NCBI RefSeq assembly: GCF_003721225.1
Contig: NZ_RIZI01000182.1
Coordinates: 1 to 40,464, forward strand
Reading direction: 5' to 3'
Origin: Acidithiobacillus sulfuriphilus
Lineage (GTDB): Bacteria; Pseudomonadota; Gammaproteobacteria; Acidithiobacillales; Acidithiobacillaceae
DNA: 40,464 bases
In this document: in pieces, positions 26,726 to 35,662 of the stretch
Position numbering within the stretch: the first letter of the stretch is position 1
Layout of the letters: every line of letters starts with the position of its first letter
Program-made: the position numbers and the translations under genes
The notes under the pieces: generated by a model
What the model was told of the DNA's origin: nothing
Database searches by the model: none
The model's input: only the letters and a program-made list of their open reading frames with translations

Positions 26726-27025
26726 CTATGCTTTATCTAGATCAATGGATGACGATCCGCCATGGCTGCCGCGAACCCTGTTTACTGCTCCAATACTGGT
26801 GGGACGCTTCAGCTTTCCCGATGCCAGTCCTTTCTCTACACGCTTATAGCATGCAGCAAGGCTTTTCCACCGCGAAGCATCAAGGCCCAGAGCCACTTCA
26901 ATTTCTGACCATGTACGCATCATTTGCCGCGCATTGGTAATGGCGTCGAATCGCGCTAGCACAACGGATTTGAGTGCATAACGCGGGTCAGGCCCCTCTT
27001 TGATCAATGCTTCCAAGCTGTCCAT
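26726..27025 (-). CDS. StbA-like small DNA-binding protein, first gene of the stability operon
   Basis: 99 residues from ATG 27025, chosen because AAGGTGA is 4 bases upstream; the longer frame from 27073 has no such signal. The protein (MRTWSEIEVALGLDASRWKS then LAACYKRVEKGLASGKLKR) has a helical DNA-binding look and a basic C-terminus. It is divergent from the relaxase, heads an operon with a ParA-type gene, and has an array of 11-bp spaced repeats just upstream. In R388 StbA binds such repeats and stabilises the plasmid. The StbA call rests on context plus general character, not on an alignment. Confidence 0.5.
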   Translation of the reverse strand: MDSLEALIKEGPDPRYALKSVVLARFDAITNARQMMRTWSEIEVALGLDASRWKSLAACYKRVEKGLASGKLKRPTSIGAVNRVRGSHGGSSSIDLDKA

Positions 27026-27141
27026 ATCTTCACCTTTCTTAACGATCCTCAATATACTGCTTCGTCGTGTCAAAATTTTTCCATCATTCGATTATTTGCC
27101 ATGTCTCACAATGTCGTTAGGGGATCTCATGGGCTAAATTT

Positions 27142-27256
27142 TGTCGCTCAGTTATCGTCAAGATGTCGTCCATCTATCGCTTTCTATATCATCCGGTTAT
27201 CGTCAATAAGTGGCTCTATTATAGTCATGTGTCACTCACTTATCCGCGTGTTACTC
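27142..27256. repeat. Tandem 11-bp-period T(A/G)TCG motif array
   Basis: TGTCG or TATCG starts at 27142, 27153, 27164 and 27175, exactly 11 bases apart. Degenerate copies continue in near-register: TATCA (27187), TATCG (27198), TATAG (27220), TGTCA (27230), TATCC (27241) and TACTC (27252). The array lies about 115 bases upstream of the stbA-like start. In R388 StbA binds sets of 9-bp repeats with 2-bp spacers, also an 11-bp period, at the same relative place, so this is a strong candidate for its binding site and for autoregulation. Confidence 0.65.
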
Positions 27257-27264
27257 TATTTCTT

Positions 27265-27295
27265 TAATAGCGACGGGCACCTTCGGTACCCTAAA
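27265..27295 (-). other. Candidate oriT hairpin and nic region
   Basis: On the minus strand GGGTACC (27291-27285), a GAA loop and GGTGCCC (27281-27275) form a 7-bp hairpin with one mismatch. Its core ACCGAAGGT recalls ACCGAAAGGT of the R388 oriT hairpin bound by the TrwC relaxase. Cleavage would be expected about 8 bases beyond the hairpin, near 27266-27268, toward the stb genes. Position and strand agree with R388 geometry (stb genes in the leading region, relaxase gene trailing). The nic sequence itself does not match R388, so this stays a candidate. Confidence 0.35.
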
Positions 27296-27826
27296 AAGTT
27301 ACGCACAGCCCCACCGTTGGATGGGTACGCGCTGCGCGCTCTGTGCTGACGGCGCATTTCTAATGATTGCCCCTCTATTTGGTACAGCCTGAAAAAAATG
27401 TGACCAGGAGAAGCTGTAAATATATGCAGCAATATCTCTCCTCTCAAGCATCGATGAATCGAAGGTAAAGAAACTAACTTCAGCAGCCGCGGTATCCGCG
27501 CTTTTGCCACGGCGCGCGTTCTTCATCAGGTTTGGTAAAATTTTACAACTCGAAGCAGTATATAAGCGCAGTTATTACCACAACGGAAGCCAAATGGCCC
27601 CGAAGGATTGGCAAATTGACAATCAGATTGGTGCGGTTTACGACGGTTAAGGTCTATATGAATATGGCAAGCTGCCGTACTGTATTTCATGATGATAGAT
27701 ATTCGTCGCGATGCTGCGATTCACCACTTACATAAAAAGTGGTTGATAGCCGACATTAAAAATACGGACGAAAATAACGCTCTGCATGAATGGCTTTATA
27801 TAAAAATCCAGAATAAGGAGAAAATA
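27296..27826. other. Leader region of the relaxase gene
   Basis: About 530 bases with no convincing gene. GCACAG (27303-27308) and CTGTGC (27341-27346) are complementary arms around a CCCA/TGGG pair and could form a larger structure beside the oriT candidate. GTAAAATTTTAC at 27535-27546 is a perfect 12-bp palindrome suited to a dimeric repressor. Short frames here, including one of 75 residues on the minus strand from 27526, lack ribosome binding sites. Confidence 0.45.
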
Positions 27827-30800
27827 ATGATACGCAATACGCATTTAACCGGATCACCCACAGACGTTGTTGAGTACATGCAAAACCAGCATAAGCAGCA
27901 CAAAATGCAAAATGGTGAGAAGCGTGCTACCGGGTACTACAGCCTGGGCGGTGCGTCTAGTGAGTGGTTTGGGAAAGGTGCTGCAGAGCAAGGGCTGGTC
28001 GGTGCGGTAGTCGGTGCAGACCTGGAGCGTGCGCTGGCTGGAACGGTTAACCATACCCGCGAGGATCTGAGCACTCGCGGTGGCCAGAGTGCGGAAACGC
28101 GGCGCATGGGCGAGGAATTGACCATCGCAGCGCCAAAATCGGTTTCACTATTAAGTGTCGATGACCGCCGAATTGTTGAAGCGCACCAGGCCGCCGTGCG
28201 GGAAGCCATGGCGTATGTTCAGGATGAAATGCTCTATGCCAGGCATGGGCAGGGTGGCAAAGATGGATCGGAATTTACGAAAAATATCACAGCGGCCCTT
28301 TTTGTCCATGAAGATGCGCGAGATGCCGAGGGCAATGTAGCCCCGCATCTGCATTCGCACGCGATCGTCAGCAACATGACGCGGCGCGAGGATGGGAAGT
28401 GGGTCAATATAAAGCTCGATTGGGGCCATGAAAACGAAAAAAAGATGACGGTGGATGCTGTCTACAAGGCGGCGTTGGCGAAAAACATCAAGAGCCTGGG
28501 CTACGGCATTGAGCAAACCAAGGACGGCTTTGAAATTCAGGGGATTAGTCGTGAGCAAATTGAGGCATTTTCACCCAGAAGTCAGCAAATAAAACAAGAA
28601 ATTGGCGGTGAGCGCGGAGAATCTTCTGCAAAAGCCCGCGAATTCGCACAGAATCGCACCAAGGGTCGCAAAACAACTCTGAACCAAACCAATCAGCGGT
28701 ACGCCTGGCGTCAACAAATGCGTGCCGCAGGTGTCGATACCCGATCACTACGGAGCAAGGCTGATCAGCGACTGGCTGATCCAGGCTCGAAAACGATTAG
28801 TGCCAAGGCCGCTCTGAAGTCAGCAATTCGGCATCTCAGTGAACGCGATAGCGTGTTTTCTGAACAGCAACTGAAAGCCGATGCATTGGCGGCGGCCCTT
28901 GGTGACGTGTCCTATGCCGACATTCAGGCGGCCATCAAGCAAAAGGCAGGTGGTTTGCTAACGGCTGGCGTGAGCAAGCGTGGCGAAACTACGCGGAAAC
29001 AGCAGATGTACAGCACGCAGGCGGCGGTTTTCCGTGAAGCCGAAATCCTTCACCGCACACGCGACGGGCAGGGCAAAGCCGCGCCGATCATCCATGAAAG
29101 CGATCACCAAGCAGTTGTACAGGAAGTTTCATTCACCCCAAAGGAGCTAGACGATGAAAACCGAGAAAGAGCTGCACGAACAGCAGGAAATGACGCAAGA
29201 AACGAAGCCACAGTCGAAAGTCTTGCAGAAGTTAAACCACTCACCAAAAGTTGCCTGCGCTCAATGTTCGAACGCGCTCTGGATGCAGACGACCAGCGGA
29301 AAGATTCAGACTTTTTGCAAGATCATGCGGGTAATCGTGGATCAGGAACTATTGATCTGCGACGGTCAGTTCCTGGTGTCGAAGTAGCGGCCCTGATCAC
29401 TGAACGCGAGGCAAAACAAGGCTTCGCGTTCAGTAATGGCCAAAAGGCGGCCGTGAATCTGGCGCTGACTGCGGCAGATCGGCATGTTGGCATCGTAGGC
29501 GCCGCCGGTGCCGGAAAAACAACCGCCATGGCCACCATTGTGGAGCAGTACAAAAGAGCGGGATATGAAGTCATCGGGGTGGCGCCCAGTGCAGCCGCCG
29601 CGCATGAATTGAACTCTGCCGGATGCGACGACACGCGCACCCTGGCGTCGTCATTACTCAAACATGATAAGGATGGCGAGACTCCGAAAAAGCGCCTGTA
29701 TGTCATGGACGAAGCCGGCATGGTGTCCGCATCGGACATGGATCGTTTTCTGCACAAGGCGGATGCCGAAGGTGCCAGAACCATCATGGTCGGGGATCCT
29801 CGACAACTCGCGGCAGTCGATGCCGGATCGCCATTTGGGCAAATGCTTAAAACTGGCAGCGTTCAGTATGCGAATATTGACGATATTCAACGCCAGAAAG
29901 ACCCACAGTTGAGGGCGATCGCCCAGGCGTTCGCAGGCGGAGATCCGGCGTGCGGGGTGGCGCTGGCGAAGCCATATATGCAGACTGTAAAAACGGACCC
30001 CGGAAATCGCGTGGAAACACTGGCCAAGGCTGCCGCCGCTGCATATCTGGCACTTGATCAGTCGGAGCGCGACAAAACCTTGCTACTCGCCAGCACGAAC
30101 GCCACCAGGCGGGCAGCAAATGATCAGATTCGGCAGGGTATGATTCAGGAAGGCTCCCTGGGTGATCGTGCGGTGATGGTCACGGCACTGGACAAAATGG
30201 GCCTTACAAAAGAAGCATCAGCCCGACCTGATCACTACATTTCGACAGACGGACGGCCCGTTGTTGTCGAGTTTGGTCGTGGTTTGAAGGCTTCTGACGA
30301 GGTTCTGGCGAAGAAAGGGTCACAATGGAACGTAAAAGGCACTCAAAATGGCCTTTTACAGTTAGAGAGTCGAGACGATGGAACAGTCATTGACATCAGG
30401 CCCAAGGTTGGCCAACTGCAAGCATTTTCTGCGCGGGAAATTGAGTTACGCACCGGAGACCAGATACTTTTCCGTCAAAATAACAAAGCCCTCGAAGTGA
30501 CCAACGGCATGACCGGCACAGTCAAAATCGACGACTACGGCAAAATATCCGTACAGACCGCCACTGGCAGCCGGATTGCCCTGGATACCAGCCGCGCACA
30601 GGTCTTTGATTATGCCTACGCCCGCACCGTCCATAGTAGCCAGGGTGCGACGGTCGAACGGGCGATTGTGGTCGGAGAAGCCGGCCGTGTATCGACGGCG
30701 GAATCAGCATATGTGGCATGCAGTCGTGAAAAGACCTGCCTGCAGATCATTACCGACGATCCTGAAAAGTTGTCGAAATCGTGGCAGAAGTATGGCGAGA

Positions 30801-30997
30801 AACAGAATGCGCTGGGAAATGTGGATGACGCTCAACTGCCCGAAACCCTGAATGAAATACAGAAGCAGAGGGATAAGGCAACACGAGAATTGGGCTTGGC
30901 TGGCGACCTCGCTGCCGAAATCGCGAAAGAAGCTGACGTAAACGAGGATGGCGACAACGGCTGCGCGCAGATAACGACCCTGGAAATCATGCGCTAA
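27827..30997 (+). CDS. MobF/TrwC-family conjugative relaxase-helicase
   Basis: 1056 residues from ATG 27827, selected because AAGGAG lies 6 bases upstream and the N-terminus then matches relaxases; the longer frame from 27689 adds 46 unrelated residues. N-terminal tyrosines YY at 37-38 are followed by WFGKGAAEQGL, then the metal-binding HLHSH (174-178) with His161 nearby. The C-terminal half is a RecD-like SF1 helicase with Walker A GAAGAGKTT near 558-566, VMDEAGMVS, and HSSQGATV near the end. It nicks oriT, stays covalently linked to the strand and unwinds the DNA for transfer. No TrwB-type coupling protein or type IV secretion genes are in the window. A second ORF overlaps the linker between the two halves. 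Confidence 0.92.
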   Translation: MIRNTHLTGSPTDVVEYMQNQHKQHKMQNGEKRATGYYSLGGASSEWFGKGAAEQGLVGAVVGADLERALAGTVNHTREDLSTRGGQSAETRRMGEELTIAAPKSVSLLSVDDRRIVEAHQAAVREAMAYVQDEMLYARHGQGGKDGSEFTKNITAALFVHEDARDAEGNVAPHLHSHAIVSNMTRREDGKWVNIKLDWGHENEKKMTVDAVYKAALAKNIKSLGYGIEQTKDGFEIQGISREQIEAFSPRSQQIKQEIGGERGESSAKAREFAQNRTKGRKTTLNQTNQRYAWRQQMRAAGVDTRSLRSKADQRLADPGSKTISAKAALKSAIRHLSERDSVFSEQQLKADALAAALGDVSYADIQAAIKQKAGGLLTAGVSKRGETTRKQQMYSTQAAVFREAEILHRTRDGQGKAAPIIHESDHQAVVQEVSFTPKELDDENRERAARTAGNDARNEATVESLAEVKPLTKSCLRSMFERALDADDQRKDSDFLQDHAGNRGSGTIDLRRSVPGVEVAALITEREAKQGFAFSNGQKAAVNLALTAADRHVGIVGAAGAGKTTAMATIVEQYKRAGYEVIGVAPSAAAAHELNSAGCDDTRTLASSLLKHDKDGETPKKRLYVMDEAGMVSASDMDRFLHKADAEGARTIMVGDPRQLAAVDAGSPFGQMLKTGSVQYANIDDIQRQKDPQLRAIAQAFAGGDPACGVALAKPYMQTVKTDPGNRVETLAKAAAAAYLALDQSERDKTLLLASTNATRRAANDQIRQGMIQEGSLGDRAVMVTALDKMGLTKEASARPDHYISTDGRPVVVEFGRGLKASDEVLAKKGSQWNVKGTQNGLLQLESRDDGTVIDIRPKVGQLQAFSAREIELRTGDQILFRQNNKALEVTNGMTGTVKIDDYGKISVQTATGSRIALDTSRAQVFDYAYARTVHSSQGATVERAIVVGEAGRVSTAESAYVACSREKTCLQIITDDPEKLSKSWQKYGEKQNALGNVDDAQLPETLNEIQKQRDKATRELGLAGDLAAEIAKEADVNEDGDNGCAQITTLEIMR
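29154..29387 (+). CDS. Candidate overlapping gene inside the relaxase: small Cys-motif protein
   Basis: 77 residues in the +1 frame relative to the relaxase, over its interdomain linker. AAGGAG at 29141-29146 stands 7 bases before the ATG, a better start signal than most genes here. The product has a charged, Glu/Gln-rich N-terminus and a C-terminal part VACAQCSNALWMQTTSGK, then TFCKIMRVI and LLICDGQFL: a CxxC pair plus two further cysteines, with a hydrophobic patterned core that looks like a folded domain. It reminds me of short Cys-rich conjugation-associated proteins, but I cannot name a family. It may be a real overlapping gene or a displaced small gene captured by relaxase extension. 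Confidence 0.5.
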   Translation: MKTEKELHEQQEMTQETKPQSKVLQKLNHSPKVACAQCSNALWMQTTSGKIQTFCKIMRVIVDQELLICDGQFLVSK

Positions 30998-31119
30998 ACC
31001 AGATGATTAGCCACGAATTGCCAAAACTCCCGTAGAGACCGGAAAATATAAAAGGCATGTGGCTGGAAGGCCGAGAAGCAGTGGCGATGGTCGGCGGGAG
31101 TGGATCTGTTCATTCCTGT

Positions 31120-31617
31120 TTAGACATGCTTCCTGAAAGCCACCAGAAAATCGGCAGCCGCTTTCCCCACAAAGTCCCCGGCCTTCGCGGGTAAAGAAAC
31201 AGAATGCAGATAGTCATCCAGCGCGGTCACCTCAGCGACGACCGGCAAACGCTCCTGTTCGCGCAGCAGTTCTGCATAACGCCTGGTGATCTCGTTCCTG
31301 TCCCAGTGGTCCTTAAAATCAGTCGGCACCAGTTCCTGCTCTGCCGCCTCATACTCTATGGCGTTGATCGCGTGATCCAGAACGATGATGCCAGAAGCCA
31401 AAGCCAGATTCAGGACGGGAAGCGGAAGTTGGAGTGCACGATCTGAGGCGTTTTTCCAGGATGGATGCCGGCGCACACGCCATTCCTCAAGCTGTTGCAG
31501 GGATGGTGGCGGTTGGAAAAGGTCGATCTCAACCGGATCAAGGGTTTTCCGGATGCCAGAGGGGAGGGCCCATGCGAGCTTTTCGGAGATTTGGAGGACG
31601 CTAATCATCTTTTGCAT
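31120..31617 (-). CDS. Hypothetical protein
   Basis: 165 residues (162 from M4 at 31608). No family recognised. It is hydrophilic at both ends with a central segment LQLPLPVLNLALASGIIVLD that is amphipathic rather than a clear membrane span. The middle (FKDHWDRNEITRRYAELLRE) is helical. It lies 61 bases downstream of a small membrane protein gene on the same strand, at the end of the SbcCD-like gene group, with no good ribosome binding site. Confidence 0.5.
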   Translation of the reverse strand: MQKMISVLQISEKLAWALPSGIRKTLDPVEIDLFQPPPSLQQLEEWRVRRHPSWKNASDRALQLPLPVLNLALASGIIVLDHAINAIEYEAAEQELVPTDFKDHWDRNEITRRYAELLREQERLPVVAEVTALDDYLHSVSLPAKAGDFVGKAAADFLVAFRKHV

Positions 31618-31678
31618 CCATCGGTTGAGCGCGCATACGGCGTAGATTACAAATCAGATCAGGAAGTTTGGCCATGTG

Positions 31679-31891
31679 TTATTCTTCTCCAATTAAAGCA
31701 GAGGTGGATATTTTTCCTGTTTTCGCAACAGCCGGGTTGGCATTGGCCGACTTCGGTGTGGTGTATTCCGACCAGGCCATGAAGACCAAGCCGAACACAA
31801 CCAGTGTCACCAAGCCGTCCAAATAGTATCCTGGATGCCAGGTTCCTGATTCTAATGCGCCGATAATGGTTAGCAGCGATGGGCTATGCAT
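31679..31891 (-). CDS. Small single-span membrane protein
   Basis: 70 residues from ATG 31891, with AAGGAAA about 5 bases upstream; the longer frame from 32014 overlaps the preceding ATPase gene. A hydrophobic segment YYLDGLVTLVVFGLVFMAW, about residues 22-40, predicts one membrane helix followed by a polar tail. No family recognised. It starts 19 bases after the SbcC-like gene stop and is probably co-transcribed with it. Confidence 0.5.
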   Translation of the reverse strand: MHSPSLLTIIGALESGTWHPGYYLDGLVTLVVFGLVFMAWSEYTTPKSANANPAVAKTGKISTSALIGEE

Positions 31892-31910
31892 GATGGATTT
31901 CCTTTTTTTA

Positions 31911-34544
31911 TCAGTATAGACCGTATCCGACTGTCCGCGCTGGAACACCCATGTCTGCCCAGTCTTCCTCATGGCAGGTGAGAAGCAGGATTTGGTGCCG
32001 TTTCGCCGCGTCATTCAGAATCCGTTTCATGGCGTCGAGACGAATGGTATCGCTGTGCGCCAGCACATCGTCGAGAATGATGAGGGTAGGGCGCTGGGCT
32101 TCCTTGAGTACATCGGCATAGGCCAGTCGCATCAGCAAGGCGACCTGCTCCCGGGCACCGAAACTTAGGGCCGAGAAGGCCGCTGATTCCACCCCCAATA
32201 GCCCACGCTCGCGGTTGATCTCAAACGGTTCCAGCTCCGCCCCCAGCTTTAGCCGAGCACCCGGCGACCAGAGACGCAGGTAATGATCCACCCGGGCCTG
32301 CAACGGCGCTTGCAGCTTTTGCAAAAGCGCATCCCGATGTCCCTCGATGAGGCTGGAAAGTAGTCCCAGACCTTGTGCTCGAATGTTGAGGCGCTGCGCC
32401 CGCCGCTCTTTCGCTGCCAGATCTGATTCCTTTTCTGCCAGACGTTCCTCCAGTCCTTGTGCGCCACTGGTTTCCAGTTGCGCTTCGAGTCTGCCCATAC
32501 GTTCTGCCCGTTCCCGGTGCTTGTCTTCAGCAACCTGGGCGCTTTTCGTATAGCGATCCGCGTCCTGTTGCAGCATTTCCGGGTCTTCGCGGGTAAGCTG
32601 TTCCCGCAGGCGGTTCTGTTGCAAGAGATTATCGCCCTGCTGGATCTCCAGAATCCGGCTTTGCTCAATCCATTGTGGAAAAAGCAGGTCCGTTTCCTGT
32701 ATCAACGCCTGCTGTTTTGCGTGGTTCGCCTGGAGCATCTGCATTTCAGTCGTCAAGCCCGCCTGTTTTGTCTCGGCCGCATGCAGCAATTCCGTCTGGA
32801 GACGCCAGTGTTGTTCCGCCATTTCCCGCGCTTCCCGGGCTTCGTCCAGCGAAAGGATCGGCGTTGTGGCCGCCGGCATGGTGGAGAAGGCTTGCTCAAG
32901 GCTGCTCAGTCGCGCCTGTGCATCCGCGATCAGCCGGGCTAGTGCCTCTACGCCTTCGGGTGCCAGGGATTTCACCATAAAGCTATCCTGCTCCATCTGG
33001 GCGCGGTCTCTCTGGATCGCGGCCCACAGGATCTCCGCTTCAGGCAGGGATTCAAGGTGGCACCCGGCCAGCTTCATCCCCATTTCGTGCTGCAAGGCGG
33101 CCTGCTTCTGATCAAGATCGGACAGCGCATCCTCACCCGGGGAGAGCTGAAGGGTGCCGACTCCCGGGATGCGGAGCTGTACCGACCTGTTGATGGACCA
33201 CTCACCCATCCCCGCAACGGACTCCGATCCAATGTGCATCTGGACACCCGGCTCCAGCCGATAATGCATTTTGGTGGCGATACGCTCCAGCCGTATCTGG
33301 TTTTCACGAATCTGCTGGTCCAGCGCGCGCAGCTGCACCAGGTCGGGTTCTTCCAGGCGTTGCCGGCTCAAGCAGGTGCTCGTGGCGGACAGACGTGCTG
33401 CGCAGTGCCTGGCCTGTTCCAGTGCCTCCTGATTTTTTGCCAGGGAGGCTTTGAGATCCAGAGTCTCCTGATTCTGGGCCCGTAATTCCTGCGCCTGTCG
33501 GGCTTGCTGTTCTTGCTCACGCGCGATTTCCCAGGCGACTTTCGCCGCCTTCTCCGCTTCGCGCAAGGCTTCAAGACGCAGACCGATGGCCTCTGCTGCC
33601 GTTTTGCATCGATCCAGCCCTTTGGCAATTTCGGCGGCCTCATGCTCCGCAGCTTTGCGCTGTTTCTGATTGTTGACCAGAAGTTCGGACTGGCTGCGCA
33701 GCATGCTCATCGCGGTTTCCAGGGTTTGGAGTTCCGTCGCGCATTCCAGAGCGGCCTTCAGGCGACCCTGTACCGCCTCAGCCTGGGCACGCAACTGCAT
33801 CCAGGGCTTGTTCTGGATATCCTGGTGATGCGCGGCACGCAAGAAGCCCAGTTCATCCACCTGTTCCCGATAGGTCGCTATCAGGCCCCGCGTTTCGGTG
33901 AGGTCGTTCTGCAAGGCAGAGATGGCGCCGAGGAGCGTGCTGTAATCTCCTCGCGGCTTACCGCTTGCCGTCAGCAATTCACCCAACTGCCGGGCGACCG
34001 TACTGGCGACCGCATCCCCATGCCGACTTCCCAGTGATTCCATGGACTGGGGCAGGGCGGAACGCAGGTGATCGGCAGATGCCCGCACGGCCTCTTCAAG
34101 TTCGTGTCCTTTGCCCTGTTCGATCCAGAGCACACCAGGCACGCCCAGATGTTCATCCCGGATGCCGCCCTTGGCCGCCAGCGTGAATCCCAGCAGCTTG
34201 GCCAGGCGATCCTCTGCATCCTCACCGGTCAGTGTTTCATCGCCGATTTTCAGCGAGCAAGACTTTTTCGCCAGGAACTGTTTTTCCAGAATGCAGGGCT
34301 GATCATTCCATCGAAAATGGATTTTGATGGACGGTGCCGGGTTATGTACTCCCCAGGTTGCCAGATCCTCGACCTTGTTGGATCGGGACCGCTCCAGGAA
34401 AGCGGCGCGTATGGCCCGCACAATGCTGCTTTTCCCGGCCTCATTCGGGCCGGTAAAGAGGTTGAGACCGGGTTCCAGGTTTTCGATGATGAGCGGTTCC
34501 CGAAAGCGTCTGACCTGCTCCATTTCAAGGCGTTGTATTTGCAT
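31911..34544 (-). CDS. SbcC/YhaN-like SMC-type ATPase
   Basis: 877 residues. Walker A TGPNEAGKSS (31-40) is near the N-terminus, and the C-terminus has the ABC signature region ALSFGAREQVALLMRLAYAD (about 780-800) and Walker B LIILDDVLAHSD near 826, with the H-loop LLTCHEED. The middle is a long coiled coil without a CxxC zinc hook. This is the layout of the SbcC/Rad50/YhaN group, which pairs with an Mre11-like nuclease to process DNA ends or hairpins. It follows the metallophosphoesterase gene with a TAATG overlap. On a mobile element it may protect the DNA or act against competitors; that is inference. Confidence 0.85.
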   Translation of the reverse strand: MQIQRLEMEQVRRFREPLIIENLEPGLNLFTGPNEAGKSSIVRAIRAAFLERSRSNKVEDLATWGVHNPAPSIKIHFRWNDQPCILEKQFLAKKSCSLKIGDETLTGEDAEDRLAKLLGFTLAAKGGIRDEHLGVPGVLWIEQGKGHELEEAVRASADHLRSALPQSMESLGSRHGDAVASTVARQLGELLTASGKPRGDYSTLLGAISALQNDLTETRGLIATYREQVDELGFLRAAHHQDIQNKPWMQLRAQAEAVQGRLKAALECATELQTLETAMSMLRSQSELLVNNQKQRKAAEHEAAEIAKGLDRCKTAAEAIGLRLEALREAEKAAKVAWEIAREQEQQARQAQELRAQNQETLDLKASLAKNQEALEQARHCAARLSATSTCLSRQRLEEPDLVQLRALDQQIRENQIRLERIATKMHYRLEPGVQMHIGSESVAGMGEWSINRSVQLRIPGVGTLQLSPGEDALSDLDQKQAALQHEMGMKLAGCHLESLPEAEILWAAIQRDRAQMEQDSFMVKSLAPEGVEALARLIADAQARLSSLEQAFSTMPAATTPILSLDEAREAREMAEQHWRLQTELLHAAETKQAGLTTEMQMLQANHAKQQALIQETDLLFPQWIEQSRILEIQQGDNLLQQNRLREQLTREDPEMLQQDADRYTKSAQVAEDKHRERAERMGRLEAQLETSGAQGLEERLAEKESDLAAKERRAQRLNIRAQGLGLLSSLIEGHRDALLQKLQAPLQARVDHYLRLWSPGARLKLGAELEPFEINRERGLLGVESAAFSALSFGAREQVALLMRLAYADVLKEAQRPTLIILDDVLAHSDTIRLDAMKRILNDAAKRHQILLLTCHEEDWADMGVPARTVGYGLY

Positions 34545-35662
34545 TACGCGGCTCCCTGTTGGCTCTGCAAAATATCTGCGAGGATAACCAGCGCCTCTGT
34601 GGATGCCACCTTCTGGTCCGGCAAGGCTGAGCGGTCCCGCAGCTCGCCGATCACATCGGACAGATACCCATCGGCCTGCATACTGGCAATATCGGCATCC
34701 GTGGGCTGCAAACGGATATCAGACAGGTCGTATTCTAGTGCCCGAACCTGAGCCGAAACCGCAGCCAGTCCATCCAGCAGGCGATGGCGAGCGTTGATAT
34801 CCAAAACGCCAGTCAAATCAAGACGCACTACAAAGCGGCCATCCAGCGCAGAAAGTTTTTCGATCAGGGAGTCCACGTCTTCCGATACGCGGAACTCCTG
34901 TTCCCAGCGCACCCACTGGAACTGACCAACCCGACGCTGCTCAACCAGGGGCACCATTCCGGATGCTGTAATCTCCACCACAAGAACCTGTCCGGGATCA
35001 TTGTCTACATATCGCTCAGGCTCCGGTGTGCCGGAATACCAGGTACGGGCGTTGATTTCCTTGCAGCCATGCCAGTCACCCAGTGCGAGGTAATCCAGTT
35101 GGGCGGTTTCAGTGCGGTCTGGGGCAATGGGATTGGACGAGTCGATGCCTTCCGGTAAAACGCCCTGTACGGCTCCATGCCCAACCCCGATGCGGATCAG
35201 GCCGGGCGGCGTACTCATGCCGTCGAGGGCTGCGGTCAAGTCTTCTGCGGTCTGTCGCTGGGTCAGCGGTGCAGGCAGGATGGCTACCCCGACATCAGAC
35301 AAGAACAGCGGCTCGGGGCGAAGAAGAAGATGCATGTTGGCATTCACCACACCCAGACGTTGCGCTCGCGTCCACACACTTTCGGAAAGGGCCGCATCGT
35401 GATTGCCGGATAACAGGCACCAGGGACCGGTAAATGCCTGCATGGCGAGAAACAGCCGGCGTATGGTGCGATCTGTTACGGTCTGGGCATCGAACACATC
35501 ACCGGCCACAATCACAAGATCCACCTGCTCCGTATTCGCCAGGGCGGCGATACGCTCAACGGTGGTGGTCCTGGCCTCGGCCAGAATGGCGGCGTCATAT
35601 GGCTCAAAGAAGGCGTAGGTTCTGCCAATTTGCCAGTCTGCAGTGTGCAAAAATCTCATCAA
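34544..35662 (-). CDS. SbcD/YhaO-like metallophosphoesterase (DNA exonuclease)
   Basis: 372 residues with calcineurin-type phosphoesterase motifs: HTADWQIGR at the N-terminus, VIVAGDVFDA near 50-60, LLSGNHDAA near 92-100, and later GVGHGAVQG and LALGDWHG. These bind the two catalytic metals; the first motif has Gln where SbcD has His (DWQ versus DxH), seen in some members of this family. The C-terminal part is the capping/partner-binding region. Translational overlap with the downstream ATPase gene supports an SbcCD-like complex. Confidence 0.85.
   Translation of the reverse strand: MMRFLHTADWQIGRTYAFFEPYDAAILAEARTTTVERIAALANTEQVDLVIVAGDVFDAQTVTDRTIRRLFLAMQAFTGPWCLLSGNHDAALSESVWTRAQRLGVVNANMHLLLRPEPLFLSDVGVAILPAPLTQRQTAEDLTAALDGMSTPPGLIRIGVGHGAVQGVLPEGIDSSNPIAPDRTETAQLDYLALGDWHGCKEINARTWYSGTPEPERYVDNDPGQVLVVEITASGMVPLVEQRRVGQFQWVRWEQEFRVSEDVDSLIEKLSALDGRFVVRLDLTGVLDINARHRLLDGLAAVSAQVRALEYDLSDIRLQPTDADIASMQADGYLSDVIGELRDRSALPDQKVASTEALVILADILQSQQGAA

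Noticed and set aside
27640..27665. GGTCTATATG as a nic-like match to TGTCTATAGC of R388
   Set aside because: Only seven bases shared, no hairpin beside it and a strand and position that do not fit the R388 geometry; the hairpin at 27275-27291 fits better.
27689..27826. 46-codon upstream extension of the relaxase frame
   Set aside because: AAGGAG and the relaxase-like N-terminus point to ATG 27827; the extension has no start signal.
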